In this document: in pieces, positions 40,647 through 49,469 of the stretch
Layout of the letters: each line of letters starts with the position of its first letter
Numbering within the stretch: the stretch's first letter is position 1
Source: JAGWBD01 sp965197455
Lineage (GTDB): Bacteria; Chloroflexota; Anaerolineae; Aggregatilineales; Phototrophicaceae
Assembly (NCBI GenBank): GCA_965197455.1
Contig: OZ240208.1
Span: 1,984,001-2,048,000, forward strand
Direction of reading: 5' to 3'
Length of the DNA stretch: 64,000 bases
Translations under genes and position numbers: made by a program
The notes under the pieces: model-generated
Told to the model about the DNA's origin: nothing
Database searches by the model: none
Seen by the model: the letters and a program-made list of their open reading frames with translations, nothing else

Positions 40647-41648
40647 TCACTTGCCTCCTGCGGCTGCCTGTGCATCCTGTTGCATCACGTCCATGGCGGC
40701 GACCACCACGCGTTCGTGGATATGCGGGTTGGCGGCGATGACGCCCTCGTTGCGCGCCAGCGTGGCCCCCTGCGTGAAGTCCAGCGCGGAGCCGTCCAGG
40801 TCGCTGACCCGACCACCGGCGGCCTGCACCAGCGCCGCGCCCGCCGCGTGATCCCAGATGCGATGCGCCGACCTGCTGCCCGGACGCGGCAGGCGCAGGT
40901 AAAGGTCTGCCGCGCCCGCCGCCACGCGCCCGTATTTCTCCTGGCTGTCGATGCGCCCCACGCGCGCCGCGCCCAGGCCCGCGCCCACGCGCACCCGCGC
41001 CATGCGCGAGTGGCTGGAATGGGCCGGCTCATGGCTTTCCATGAGCAGCATGTCCGCCGGCTTAGTGCGCTGCGAGACCTGCAGCCGCCGCGCAGCGCCG
41101 CCGGCCAGCGGCTCCATCAGCGCCGCGCCTGCCTGGGTATAGAGCAACTGTCCGCCGCCCGGCCAGCCCGGCGCAGCCAGCAAACCCGCGACCACCTGGC
41201 GGCGCGCATCCAGCAGGCCGACGGCGACCACATAGTGCCGCAGCGCGATGAAGCCCTTGGTGCCATCGATGGGGTCGATGACCCAGGTGCGCGCGGCCGC
41301 GCGCCCCTGGCCGTGATCCAGCCAGGCGCAGAGCTGCCTTTCGCTCACCGGCTCGCCCAGCACTGCGCTGACCTGGCGCAGCACTTCCTGCCGCTCCGCC
41401 GCGTTGATGAGTTGCAGGAACTGGTCGCTGCCCTCTTCGGCGATGACCGCGTCCTGCGGGTGCAGCCGGCTGATCATGCGGCAGAGGATGGCCTGGGCGC
41501 CGTAGTCGGCGATGGTGACGGGCTCCGCGCCGCTCTTGCGTTTGACCGCGTCGTCCTGCTGCGCGGGCCGGATGTGGGCAGCCTGCACCGCCTGGCAGAG
41601 GGCGGCTGCCTGGCGCGCGGCCGGCAGCAGGGACTGAATTTCGCTCAT
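40647..41648 (-). CDS. 3'(2'),5'-bisphosphate nucleotidase / inositol monophosphatase family
   Basis: 333 aa. Metal-binding motifs are complete: DAVIAEEGSD, DPIDGTKGF and IWDHAAGAALVQAAGG. Length and the motif spacing are closer to SAL1/CysQ-type 3'-phosphoadenosine phosphatases than to short inositol monophosphatases. It would recycle PAP released by sulfotransfer or act on inositol phosphates. Start at ATG 41648 (MSEIQSLL) behind CAGGACG; a TTG five codons upstream is possible. Extended -10 promoter at 41694. Confidence 0.8.
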   Translation of the reverse strand: MSEIQSLLPAARQAAALCQAVQAAHIRPAQQDDAVKRKSGAEPVTIADYGAQAILCRMISRLHPQDAVIAEEGSDQFLQLINAAERQEVLRQVSAVLGEPVSERQLCAWLDHGQGRAAARTWVIDPIDGTKGFIALRHYVVAVGLLDARRQVVAGLLAAPGWPGGGQLLYTQAGAALMEPLAGGAARRLQVSQRTKPADMLLMESHEPAHSSHSRMARVRVGAGLGAARVGRIDSQEKYGRVAAGAADLYLRLPRPGSRSAHRIWDHAAGAALVQAAGGRVSDLDGSALDFTQGATLARNEGVIAANPHIHERVVVAAMDVMQQDAQAAAGGK

Positions 41649-41693
41649 GGGACGTCCTGTCAATGGCTACGGGAACGCGATTGCGAAGCAGTG

Positions 41694-41702
41694 AATATAA
41701 CA
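41694..41702 (-). promoter_or_regulatory. Extended -10 promoter of the phosphatase/SDR operon
   Basis: TGTTATATT on the minus strand: TG, one base, then -10 TATATT at 41694-41699. No good -35. Start near 41687, about 40 nt before the ATG. Confidence 0.4.
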
Positions 41703-41714
41703 AATGGCCGGCGC

Positions 41715-42563
41715 TTAACGCGGCAGGGGAATGCGCAGCAGGTCGCGGCCGCTGATGACCGGGCCGTCGTATTCCGCGCGCAGCTCGGCCAGCAGCATTT
41801 CTTCGCTGCCGCCCCAGCACAGTTGATGCACCAGCACCAGCAGCCCCGGGCGGACGCGCCGGGCCAGCGCCGCCAGCTCGCGCGTGGAGGTGTGCACGTT
41901 GCCGTGATAGCGCTGCCAGTCCGGCGTCAGGTCGGCGAAGGCCTGCGCCGAGTAAACCTCGTGCACCAGCACATCGCAGTCGCGCGCCGCTTCCTCGATG
42001 CCCGCGCAGGGGGCCGTGTCGCCGGAGATGACGATGCGCCCGGCGGGCGTGTCGCAGCGGAAAGCCCAGGCGGGCCAGGAACCGTGACTGACGCGGAAGG
42101 CCGTGACCTGCAGCTGCGCGTCGGCGTAGACCGGGCCGGCGGCCTCGATCTCATGCGTGACCAGACGCTGGCCGCCGTCATTGGCCGGCTCCAGCCCCTG
42201 CAGCCGCTCATGGATGTCTGCGCCCCAGGCTGCGCGCACGCCCTGCGCCATGGCCGCCAGGCCGGTTGGCCCGTAGATCGTGAGCGGCGCGCGCCGCCCC
42301 AGCGTCCAGGGAGTCAGCAAGAGGTCGGGCAGGCCGGCGGTGTGATCATGGTGCAGATGGGTGAGGAAGGCCAGGCGCAACTGCGGCGGCGCCAGCGCCT
42401 TGATGCCCAGCTCGCGCCACGCGGCGAAGGCGCGGCGCGTTACGCCGGGGCCAAAATCCACCAGCCAGGAGCGGCCATCCACCACGACGGCCAGCGCCGA
42501 GCCGTGACGGTCGGCTTCGCCGTTGGGCGTTCCGGTGCCGAGCAGGACAAGTTCGGTGGACAT
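41715..42563 (-). CDS. MBL-fold metallohydrolase, RNase Z-like
   Basis: 282 aa. The N-terminal strand ELVLLGTGTPNGEADRHGSA and the zinc motif LTHLHHDHTAGL (HxHxDH) identify a metallo-beta-lactamase fold in the RNase Z/arylsulfatase-like group; later ligands appear in RVSHGSWPAWAF, VISGDTAP and LVHQL. It lacks the long exosite of tRNA-processing RNase Z, so a hydrolase of another substrate is more likely. No ribosome binding site is clear. Just downstream of the tRNA and its terminator. Confidence 0.75.
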   Translation of the reverse strand: MSTELVLLGTGTPNGEADRHGSALAVVVDGRSWLVDFGPGVTRRAFAAWRELGIKALAPPQLRLAFLTHLHHDHTAGLPDLLLTPWTLGRRAPLTIYGPTGLAAMAQGVRAAWGADIHERLQGLEPANDGGQRLVTHEIEAAGPVYADAQLQVTAFRVSHGSWPAWAFRCDTPAGRIVISGDTAPCAGIEEAARDCDVLVHEVYSAQAFADLTPDWQRYHGNVHTSTRELAALARRVRPGLLVLVHQLCWGGSEEMLLAELRAEYDGPVISGRDLLRIPLPR

Positions 42564-42597
42564 GGGGGCAGACTCAGCGCGGCCGGCAGAAATGCAG

Positions 42598-42623
42598 GAC
42601 GGCCGGCGTCAGGGCCGGCCGTC
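42598..42623 (-). terminator. Terminator after the tRNA-Arg gene
   Basis: Perfect 10-bp inverted repeat GACGGCCGGC (42598-42607) / GCCGGCCGTC (42614-42623), loop of six, five bases after the tRNA 3' end. The T-run is weak. Confidence 0.6.
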
Positions 42624-42628
42624 GCTTG

Positions 42629-42701
42629 CGTGCCTGGAGGGATTCGAACCCCCGACCTATGGTTCCGTAGACCATCGCTCTATCCACTGAGCTACAGGCA
42701 C
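42629..42701 (-). tRNA. tRNA-Arg (anticodon ACG)
   Basis: Minus-strand cloverleaf: acceptor GTGCCTG/CAGGCAC, D arm GCTC-AGTGGATA-GAGC, anticodon arm ATGGT-CTACGGA-ACCAT with anticodon ACG, variable AGGTC, T arm GGGGG-TTCGAAT-CCCTC, discriminator G. A34 is normally deaminated to inosine to read CGN codons. CCA is not encoded. Confidence 0.97.
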
Positions 42702-42710
42702 CCGGCGCCA

Positions 42711-42739
42711 ATCGTCGCACAGGCGGCCTGGACTGTCAA
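42711..42739 (-). promoter_or_regulatory. Promoter of the tRNA-Arg gene
   Basis: Minus strand: -35 TTGACA (42734-42739), 17-bp spacer, -10-like GACGAT (42711-42716). Start would be near 42704, three bases before the tRNA. Confidence 0.5.
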
Positions 42740-42756
42740 GTCACAGGCCGGCCGCG

Positions 42757-43650
42757 TCACTCGCTAAAGGCGACTTCCCCCTCAGGGGCGCTGACCTCGA
42801 GCGGCTCGTTGTAGCGCATGTCGTCCAGCCCCAGCGTCACGGAGATGACGGCCGGTAGCGCCTGGCCGCCACCCAGCATGGCCGTGTTCAGGCTCATGCC
42901 CAGTTCCAGGTCAAGCTGGCGCAACAGGCCGCCGTCGATTTCGATGGCCGGCTCGAAGGTCAGCAGCAGGTCATCCAGCAACATGCCCAGCAGCGGGCCA
43001 ACCGCGGCCAGCGAGTCATCGCCAGTCGCTGCGCCGGCCACCTGCAACAGGTTGGCGAAGGTCGGCGAGAGCAGCCAGGCGTTCAGGTCCACTTCAATGT
43101 GGAAGTTCGCCAGACCCTCCTCATCCGCCAGACGTTCGCCGCTGCTGAATTCGTCCAGGCCACCGGTTTCCAGCCAGCCGAGGAAGTCGAGGGCCTGGGC
43201 GCCAGCCAGCTGGGTGACGTCCAGGTCCAGCCCGGTAGCAGAGAGGCTCTCGTCAAAGTTCATGCCTTGCCAGATTTGCCCATCGCCCAGACGCAGATAG
43301 AGGACACCATCCACCAGACGCAGGCTGACGTTCAACGGGATGGCCTCCGCGGTGCCGGTGGTGGTCGTGCCTGCCAACTCCATCGTCATGATCGGCTCGC
43401 CCGCATCGTCCGCGCCAAAGGCAGCCGTGCCGGCCAGCGCGATCTGAAAGTCCACGTCCGGATCGCCGTCCACGCCAACGAACAAGTCCATATCGAAATG
43501 GAGCGAGTCCGCGTCCATGCCCTCGCTGGCGCTGACCAGCAGGGCCAGGTCAGCGTCGCTCAGGCCATCGATTGCCACCTGGGCCTGGGTCAGCATGGCG
43601 CCAGTCAGCAAAAACAAGAGGGTCATCAGGATCACGAGTCGGCGCATCAT
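42757..43650 (-). CDS. Unknown secreted protein, LprG/DUF-type lipid-binding fold possible
   Basis: 297 aa from ATG 43650 (MMRRLVILMTLLF), five bases after GGGAG. A clear signal peptide ends at LTQAQ. The mature part alternates short strands (FQIALAGTAAFG, LRLVDGVLYLRLGDGQIW, MNFDESLSATGLDL) and resembles in outline the secreted proteins that test a reporter substrate or lipid in a curved beta-sheet (LppX/LprAFG-like or DUF6612). It has no lipobox Cys. It is acidic, with no catalytic motif seen. Divergent from the SH3 lipoprotein gene. Confidence 0.5.
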   Translation of the reverse strand: MMRRLVILMTLLFLLTGAMLTQAQVAIDGLSDADLALLVSASEGMDADSLHFDMDLFVGVDGDPDVDFQIALAGTAAFGADDAGEPIMTMELAGTTTTGTAEAIPLNVSLRLVDGVLYLRLGDGQIWQGMNFDESLSATGLDLDVTQLAGAQALDFLGWLETGGLDEFSSGERLADEEGLANFHIEVDLNAWLLSPTFANLLQVAGAATGDDSLAAVGPLLGMLLDDLLLTFEPAIEIDGGLLRQLDLELGMSLNTAMLGGGQALPAVISVTLGLDDMRYNEPLEVSAPEGEVAFSE

Positions 43651-43796
43651 GCGGTCTCCCGGGGAATATCCATACAAGGGATGATTAACTGGTCAGTTTA
43701 TTGTGGCGACCAGCACCTGTCAACCGGCCACGGCAGGCGCTGCGTTGCAGGGTACACGCGAACTTGTTATGCTGACCGCGATATCAGGAGTGTGCG

Positions 43797-44783
43797 ATGC
43801 GTCGATTCTGGCTGACAATTGTGGCCCTGGTGTGGCTGAGCGCCTGCAGCGCTGTCAGCCAGCAGGAGCCCGCGCCGCCGACGGTTACCCTGGTTCCGGT
43901 CGTCACCGCAACGCCCCTGCCCACTGCCACGCCCCTCGCCTCCGCCACGCCGCTCCCCAGCGCGACCGCCACAGTGCCGCCCAGCGCGACGCCCCTGCCC
44001 AGCGCCACGCCGACCCGCAGCGGGCTGATTGACGCTGTGCGCTCGGTCAACCTGCGCGCCGGCCCCGGCGTCAGCTACGCGCCCCTGGCGGCCCTGCAAC
44101 CCGGCGACCAGGTGCTGCTGCTGGCGCAGGACGAGGATGCCAGCTGGCAGCAGGTGCGGCTCGCCGATGGCCGCGAAGGCTGGGTCGCAGCCAGCCTGAT
44201 CGCCGAGGCAGACGCGCCGGCGCCGGACAGCGACCTGCCGGTCATCGCCGTGGATTCGATCCGCGCCACGGCCACTGCTATCGCCGGCGACAGCGCGCTC
44301 GTCGCGCCGGTTGAGGCAGGCGGGGCCGAGGCAGGTGAAGGCGCGGGTGAGGCAGCCACCGGTGGCGCGATTCGCACGGGCGTGGATGTGCTGGCCTACT
44401 GCAATGCAGCCGAACATGGCTTCCCGGCGCCGACCGACCTGGTCGCCGGCTCTACCATCGACGTCTGGTGGAACTGGTTCGCGAAAACCGACGCCCAGGT
44501 CGCGGCGCATCTGGCCAACGCGATCTATAACGTCACGGTGGATGGCGAGCCGCTGGGCGACTGGAAGAACTACCGCATCCCGCCCTATCGCCAGGACGAT
44601 GGCAACACCTATGTCGACTGGTATGTGCCCTATGGCCCGCTCGAGGCCGGCGAGCACCGCATCACCTACGAACTGACCTGGCGCGCGGCCATCAGCGATG
44701 GCTACCGGCGCTTTGGCCCGGACACCGAAACGCCGCGGGAAACGGGCAGCTGTACCTTCCGCGTGCTCGCCACCGCGCCCTAG
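43797..44783 (+). CDS. SH3-domain lipoprotein with Pro/Thr stalk
   Basis: 328 aa. Type II signal peptide with lipobox WLSAC (Cys 17). A 45-residue stalk of repeated (A/P)TPLPxAT units follows, then a bacterial SH3 domain (residues about 75-140: VNLRAGPGVSYAPLAAL, ASWQQVRLADGREGWVAASLI), a linker, and a C-terminal beta domain (VWWNWFAKTDAQVAAHLAN, WKNYRIPPYRQDDG). SH3b modules bind cell-wall peptides. AGGAG precedes the ATG. Its TAG stop is shared with the convergent gene's TAG (CTAG at 44780-44783). Confidence 0.75.
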   Translation: MRRFWLTIVALVWLSACSAVSQQEPAPPTVTLVPVVTATPLPTATPLASATPLPSATATVPPSATPLPSATPTRSGLIDAVRSVNLRAGPGVSYAPLAALQPGDQVLLLAQDEDASWQQVRLADGREGWVAASLIAEADAPAPDSDLPVIAVDSIRATATAIAGDSALVAPVEAGGAEAGEGAGEAATGGAIRTGVDVLAYCNAAEHGFPAPTDLVAGSTIDVWWNWFAKTDAQVAAHLANAIYNVTVDGEPLGDWKNYRIPPYRQDDGNTYVDWYVPYGPLEAGEHRITYELTWRAAISDGYRRFGPDTETPRETGSCTFRVLATAP

Positions 44784-45100
44784 AACTGAAAGCCCTTGCG
44801 AAAGGGCAGTATCTTGCGCTCGTAAGCGCTCGTCAGCTCCTGCAGCCGAGCTTCCATGTCATCGAAACGCCGGCTGGTGGAAAGTTTCAGCAGCGTCTCC
44901 TGGCTCTCGGCCACGAACTCCAGCTGGCGCACCGGATAGTCGCCCCAGGCGACGTGCCAGACGCGAAAGAGATAGAGCCCCATCGTCTCCAGCTCTGGCA
45001 CGAATTCCTTCAGCACATAGTGATAGTACTTCTCCACCCGGTCCGGGCGGATGTCATAGGTCAGCAGCAATTTGTAACCGGGGGTGATGGTTCTGGGCAT
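44780..45100 (-). CDS. Small unknown protein, probable dimeric alpha/beta barrel
   Basis: 106 aa, no family assigned with certainty. YKLLLTYDIRPDRVEKYYHYV, LRVWHVAWGDYPVRQLEFVAES and RRFDDMEARLQEL give a beta-alpha-beta-beta-alpha pattern resembling NIPSNAP/ABM-type ferredoxin-like proteins. No signal peptide. The ATG lacks a Shine-Dalgarno; TGCTAAAAT (extended -10, around 45130-45138 on the minus strand) lies 30 bp upstream, so the transcript may have a very short leader. Overlaps the SH3 lipoprotein stop by four bases. Confidence 0.6.
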   Translation of the reverse strand: MPRTITPGYKLLLTYDIRPDRVEKYYHYVLKEFVPELETMGLYLFRVWHVAWGDYPVRQLEFVAESQETLLKLSTSRRFDDMEARLQELTSAYERKILPFRKGFQF

Positions 45101-45275
45101 GACAGCATCCGTGGCTGAACCCTGGTTCTATTTTAGCACGGCAACAGCAGCGGCGCGCCAGGCGTCTGTTCGGCTACAGCAGCGACGCTGGCGTGCCCGG
45201 CGCGGGCGCGCGCGCTTGTCGCGACCGCCGGGATACGCTACGATTGCCGCTGCCTGACCGCCGCGGGAGCCGCAC

Positions 45276-47576
45276 ATGAGTCATCTGCAGGAGCGCCTTC
45301 AGGAGCTACGCCGGCGCTTGCTGACGGCAACGGACGATGCGGCCGCCCTTGCGCGACTGGAGGTTGAGGCGCGGGCCTTGCTGGCCGACGCGCGCAACAC
45401 CGCCCACGAGGCCGCCGCCCAGGCGCTCTTCGCCGACCTGGCACGCATGAGCAACCCCACCTCGCCCACCGCCGCCACCGTGCGCGGCCTGCTGCGCCGC
45501 GCCCGCATCCGCATCGAAATCGCCGGCGACGACGACGACATCGACGAGGCCATTGACATCCTCGCCGAGGCGCTCGCCCTCGACCCCGAAGCGCCCGATA
45601 CCATATTCATGTTGCAGCAGGCCGGCTCCTGGAACGGGCAGGCCCGCCAGCGCGTCAGCGACCTCTTTGCGAGCCACAACGTCGAGGCCGAGGCCACCAC
45701 CGGGGATTCCGCAGAAAGTGGGGCGGAAAGCGCGGACGAGCCTCCGCAGGAGCCGCAGCAGCCCGACAGCGCGCCGGAAGCCTGGTCGCCGACGGCCAGA
45801 AACAGGGAGCCGGAAACGCCGGCCGCGGACAGCGCGACCTGGTTCGGGCCCGACATCGAGGACACGCTCTCCCGCCTGACCCAGGCCTACTACGCCGGTG
45901 AGTATCAGCAGACGGTGGACCTCGCCAACCGCGCGCTGACCATGCAGCCCGGCAACCCCACCGCGCTCGAATACCGTCAGAAGGCCGAAGACAACCTCAT
46001 CCGCGGCGTCGTGCCCGACCACCGCATCCCCTTCGACGCGCGCGTGTCCTACAACCGCGCCAACTCGCTGGTGCGCGCCGGCAACTATGACGAGGCCGAA
46101 CGCCTCTATCGCGAGGCGCGCGACCTGGCCGAACACAGCGGCATCCTCAGCTGGAAGGATGCCGAGCAGGCCATGCTGGAGATCCAGGACCTGGCGCTGG
46201 CGCGCGAACTGCTCACCGAGGGCGACCGCCTGATGGAGAGCGACAACTGGGGCGATGCGCTGCGCAAGTACGAGGGCGCGCTGCGCGTGGTCGCCAACGA
46301 CCCCCAGGCCGAGGAACGCATCGAGAACCTGCAGCGCGTACAGCAGGACGCCGACCAGGCCAACTCGCAGCTGGGCATGCTCAGCGGCTCGCTGCAGGAG
46401 CAGGCCGGCCAGCTCGAAAGCATCATGGCCATCATCCAGCGCGCGCGCCAGCGCCTGCCTGGCAGCCAGCGCCTGCGCCAGTTGGTGGATTCCACCAGTC
46501 AACGTCAGGTCGCCATCCGCAACCGCCTCTTTGACCAGGCGCGCATCGCCCTCGGCCGCAACGAAAACGCCAGTTCGCTCGAGGAGCGTCTGCAACTGGC
46601 GGGCGAGGCCAGCGCCCTGCTCGAGCTGGCGGCCAGGCTGGACCCCGGCGACGCCGATCTCTCCAACGCATTGATGGCCGCGCGCAGCCAGATCAGCGAA
46701 ATGGAGAACGCGCGCCAGGTCATCGAACGCGCCGCCGCGCTCGTGGCGCAGAACTTCGAGAATGAACTCGCCCAGGCGCGCAACATGCTCGCCGGACTCG
46801 AGGAATACTCCCAGGATGCGCGCTGGCGCAGCGTCGTCAACGAGCTGCTGACGCGCTACATGGAGCGCGCCGAGGATGCGCTCGAGGCGGGCGACCTGGA
46901 TGCGGCCGAGTCCTGGCTGGATGACGCCGGCGAGTCACCCTTCAACCTCGCGGGCCGCCGCACCGAGCTGTCGCGCCTCGAGAAGTCCCTGCAGAAAGGC
47001 CGCAACCGGCGCCGCACGCGGCTCTTGCTGGGCCTCGGCCTGATCTTCATCGGTGGCATCACCGTCGTCCTGCTGTCGCAGCCCGTGTGGTTCCCGCTGC
47101 TTTATCCGCCGCCGACGCCCACCCCCAGCAGCACGCCGACGGCCAGCAGCACGCCGACGGCCACCGTCACCGGCACGCCCACCGCCACGCCTACCCTGAC
47201 CATGACGCCCTCGCACACGCCCAGCGCCACACCGACGCCAACGCACACCTTCACGCCCACCGCCTCGCCCACGGTCACCGCGACCCCAACCATCACGTCC
47301 ACGCCGACCATCACGCCCACGCCCGTCGTGCTCTGCCGGATCTTCAACGATGGCGACGAAACCATCAACATACGCGCGGACAAGTCCACCTCGGCGAGCC
47401 GGGTCGGCCTGCTGGAACCGGGCGAGTTGATGCAGGTCGGCGGCCAGCAGATCAGCGAATCGGACGGGCAACTGTGGTTCCTGGTGCAGGATGAGCCTGG
47501 CCCCAGCGCCAGCATCCGCGGCTGGGTGCGCAGTGACGTCGTGCGTTCTATCGACTGTCCGCCGCTGGACGGTTGA
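45276..47576 (+). CDS. TPR protein with TM helix, Pro/Thr stalk and C-terminal SH3 domain
   Basis: 766 aa. Residues 1-570 are helical and TPR-like (for example LTQAYYAGEYQQTVDLANRA, YNRANSLVRAGNYDEAERLY), with an acidic linker around 140-190. One TM helix at about 590 (TRLLLGLGLIFIGGITVVLL) is followed by a 75-residue outside stalk of TPT/TPS repeats and an SH3-like domain (INIRADKSTSASRVGLLEPGE to the end). Orientation is N-in, C-out. It probably couples a cytosolic TPR scaffold to the cell wall. GGGAG lies six bases before the ATG. Confidence 0.75.
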   Translation: MSHLQERLQELRRRLLTATDDAAALARLEVEARALLADARNTAHEAAAQALFADLARMSNPTSPTAATVRGLLRRARIRIEIAGDDDDIDEAIDILAEALALDPEAPDTIFMLQQAGSWNGQARQRVSDLFASHNVEAEATTGDSAESGAESADEPPQEPQQPDSAPEAWSPTARNREPETPAADSATWFGPDIEDTLSRLTQAYYAGEYQQTVDLANRALTMQPGNPTALEYRQKAEDNLIRGVVPDHRIPFDARVSYNRANSLVRAGNYDEAERLYREARDLAEHSGILSWKDAEQAMLEIQDLALARELLTEGDRLMESDNWGDALRKYEGALRVVANDPQAEERIENLQRVQQDADQANSQLGMLSGSLQEQAGQLESIMAIIQRARQRLPGSQRLRQLVDSTSQRQVAIRNRLFDQARIALGRNENASSLEERLQLAGEASALLELAARLDPGDADLSNALMAARSQISEMENARQVIERAAALVAQNFENELAQARNMLAGLEEYSQDARWRSVVNELLTRYMERAEDALEAGDLDAAESWLDDAGESPFNLAGRRTELSRLEKSLQKGRNRRRTRLLLGLGLIFIGGITVVLLSQPVWFPLLYPPPTPTPSSTPTASSTPTATVTGTPTATPTLTMTPSHTPSATPTPTHTFTPTASPTVTATPTITSTPTITPTPVVLCRIFNDGDETINIRADKSTSASRVGLLEPGELMQVGGQQISESDGQLWFLVQDEPGPSASIRGWVRSDVVRSIDCPPLDG

Positions 47577-47593
47577 GTCCGGGCGTCACCAAC

Positions 47594-48934
47594 CTAAATG
47601 CAGTAACCGAAGCGCTGCAGATCGATCAGCCACAGACCACCGTGGACGCCGTTCGCGGCCAGCGCCAGCGTGGTGAAGTCCGGCGAAAGCGCCAGACGGC
47701 TGCGCGCATCCGGCGCCAGCTGCAGGAAGGGCAGCGCGGTCATGTCGTGCAGGCTCTTCTCGTCCGGGTTGTAGCATTGCAAACGCGGTTCGCCGTCCAC
47801 CGGACGCGCGATATAGATGCGGCGGCCGGCCGGGCTGTGCGCATACCAGGGCGCGGGCCAGTGATTGCCGGGCGGCTCGGCGGCGAACATGGCAATGAAG
47901 AAGGTGCTGGCACTGTCCTTCAGGAAGTAGCCGGTGACGCCGTTCAGGGTCGTGGTGATGACCAGGCCGCGGCCGCTGGCCGAGACGCCAGGCACAGTCA
48001 GGGAGGGCCTGGCTGTGCGCGGATGCTGGCTCAGCGGGCGGCCTTCGGCATTGCCGACAGCGTAGCGCACCTGCTGGCCAGGACCGGCGTGGAACCAGGC
48101 GACGAAGTTGCCGCTCGTCCCCTGCCAGCTGATGCCCTGCAGGGTGATGTTGTAGAGTTTGTTGAAGAGCACCCGCGGAAAGCTGCCGTTCGGCTCGATC
48201 GTAACCAGTGAGTTGAGATCGTTCTGGTACAGGGCGCGGCGCTGGCCAGGCGCAAAGCTGAAGGAGGAGCGCCGGAAGAGCAGCGGGTCCGTCTGGCCCA
48301 TGGCCTGCAGCAGCGCCGGCGTCACCTCTTCCGCCTGCGGATGGGCCTCCAGGTCGACACTCACACCCGACATCAAATCCACTGCGTGCCAGTCGCGCAG
48401 GGTGAAGACGTCGCGCCAGCAGCCACTACTGTAGCGCAGATGCTGCGAGTCCACCCACTCGAGCTCGACGACTTCGCGTCCGTCAACCTGCGTGATGCCG
48501 GGCAGCGCCTGCGCGCTGTCCCGGGCCGCGGGTTCACGCGAGCTGGCCTGGGGGAGGATCTCGATGCCCGCGTCAGGCGGCAACTCCTCCGCGCCGAAGA
48601 GATCGAGCTGCAGCACGAAGGGGGCGCTGGCGCCTGGTTGCAGCGCCTGGTCAAGCGGCAGCGCCTCACCACACACACCCGTCAGGAAGCCGAAACCCTC
48701 GCCGATCAGCGTCCCGTCGGCAGCGCTGACCTCGGCGAAGAGTTGCGCCACGACCCAGGCGAGCGGGCCATCGTTGTGCAGCCGGCCCTCGATGATGGCC
48801 TGTTCCTGGCCAAAGGCGTCGGGCCGCAGGACGATGACGGTACCCTGCTCGCGCAGCGCCTCTTCCTGGGCGACGCTGCTGCCGGCAACGGCGCACAGCA
48901 GGATGGCCGCGATCAGCCTCAACACCAGACGCAT
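47594..48934 (-). CDS. Unknown secreted protein, possible beta-propeller
   Basis: 446 aa from ATG 48934 (MRLVLRLIAAILLCAVAG), five bases after GGGAG; the frame is open much further upstream but that part overlaps acpS and has no signal peptide. The signal peptide ends before QEEALREQG. The mature part has an Ig-like strand region (VIVLRPDAFGQEQAIIEGRLHNDG) and then repeated strands ending in LSPDFTTLALAANGVHGGLWLIDLQ, typical of a WD/TolB-like propeller blade. No enzyme motif. Convergent with the TPR/SH3 gene, 17 bp apart. Confidence 0.55.
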   Translation of the reverse strand: MRLVLRLIAAILLCAVAGSSVAQEEALREQGTVIVLRPDAFGQEQAIIEGRLHNDGPLAWVVAQLFAEVSAADGTLIGEGFGFLTGVCGEALPLDQALQPGASAPFVLQLDLFGAEELPPDAGIEILPQASSREPAARDSAQALPGITQVDGREVVELEWVDSQHLRYSSGCWRDVFTLRDWHAVDLMSGVSVDLEAHPQAEEVTPALLQAMGQTDPLLFRRSSFSFAPGQRRALYQNDLNSLVTIEPNGSFPRVLFNKLYNITLQGISWQGTSGNFVAWFHAGPGQQVRYAVGNAEGRPLSQHPRTARPSLTVPGVSASGRGLVITTTLNGVTGYFLKDSASTFFIAMFAAEPPGNHWPAPWYAHSPAGRRIYIARPVDGEPRLQCYNPDEKSLHDMTALPFLQLAPDARSRLALSPDFTTLALAANGVHGGLWLIDLQRFGYCI

Positions 48935-48992
48935 GGGCGCTCCCTGCCTGAATGGAGATCGATTGTAGACGATGGCCATAGTTGTCGGCCAC

Positions 48993-49021
48993 TGTGAACC
49001 CGCGCGCCGTGCCGTTACAAT
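48993..49021 (+). promoter_or_regulatory. Predicted promoter of acpS
   Basis: -35 GTGAAC (48993-48998), 17-bp spacer, -10 TACAAT (49016-49021). The divergent gene has its own -10-like TACAAT on the other strand at 48962-48967. Confidence 0.4.
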
Positions 49022-49051
49022 GCCGCCTGGTGCAGGGAAAGGGAGCCGCCC

Positions 49052-49456
49052 ATGGTGCGCTGCGGCATCGACCTCATCGAAATCCGGCGCGTGGCCGACG
49101 GCATCGAGCGCCACGGCGAGCGCTTTCTGCAGCGCTTCTTCACGCCTGGCGAGCGCGCCGACTGCGAGGACCGGCCGCATCGCCTGGCCGCGCGCCTGGC
49201 CGCCAAGGAGGCCGTCGCCAAGGCTCTTGGCACGGGCATCGGCGCGGTGCGCTGGCGCGATATCGAAGTGCGCTGTGACGACGCGTCGGGCCGGCCCGAG
49301 CTGCATTTGCATGGCGCGGCCGCGGGTATCGCCGCCGGCCTCGGCCTGACGCAGTGGGACGTCAGCCTGACGCACACCGCCGGCCAGGCGGCGGCGGTGG
49401 CCATCGCGCAGCAGGACGGGCGCGGCCTGCGCTACAATGCCCGCGGTCGTCAGTAG
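49052..49456 (+). CDS. acpS: Holo-[acyl-carrier-protein] synthase
   Basis: 134 aa 4'-phosphopantetheinyl transferase of the short AcpS type. CGIDLIEIRRVADGIERHG supplies the Mg-binding Asp; ARLAAKEAVAKALGTGIG supplies the Glu-Lys pair; WDVSLTHTAGQAAAVAIA is the closing motif. It transfers phosphopantetheine from CoA to acyl carrier protein. AAAGGGAG precedes the ATG by seven bases. The frame runs past the start of the MaoC gene region, leaving a 13-bp gap. Confidence 0.92.
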   Translation: MVRCGIDLIEIRRVADGIERHGERFLQRFFTPGERADCEDRPHRLAARLAAKEAVAKALGTGIGAVRWRDIEVRCDDASGRPELHLHGAAAGIAAGLGLTQWDVSLTHTAGQAAAVAIAQQDGRGLRYNARGRQ

Positions 49457-49469
49457 CCGGAGGACTGGC

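Noticed and set aside
40323..42767. 814-codon plus-strand frame
   Set aside because: Antisense to the SDR, phosphatase, MBL genes and the tRNA; no recognisable domain.
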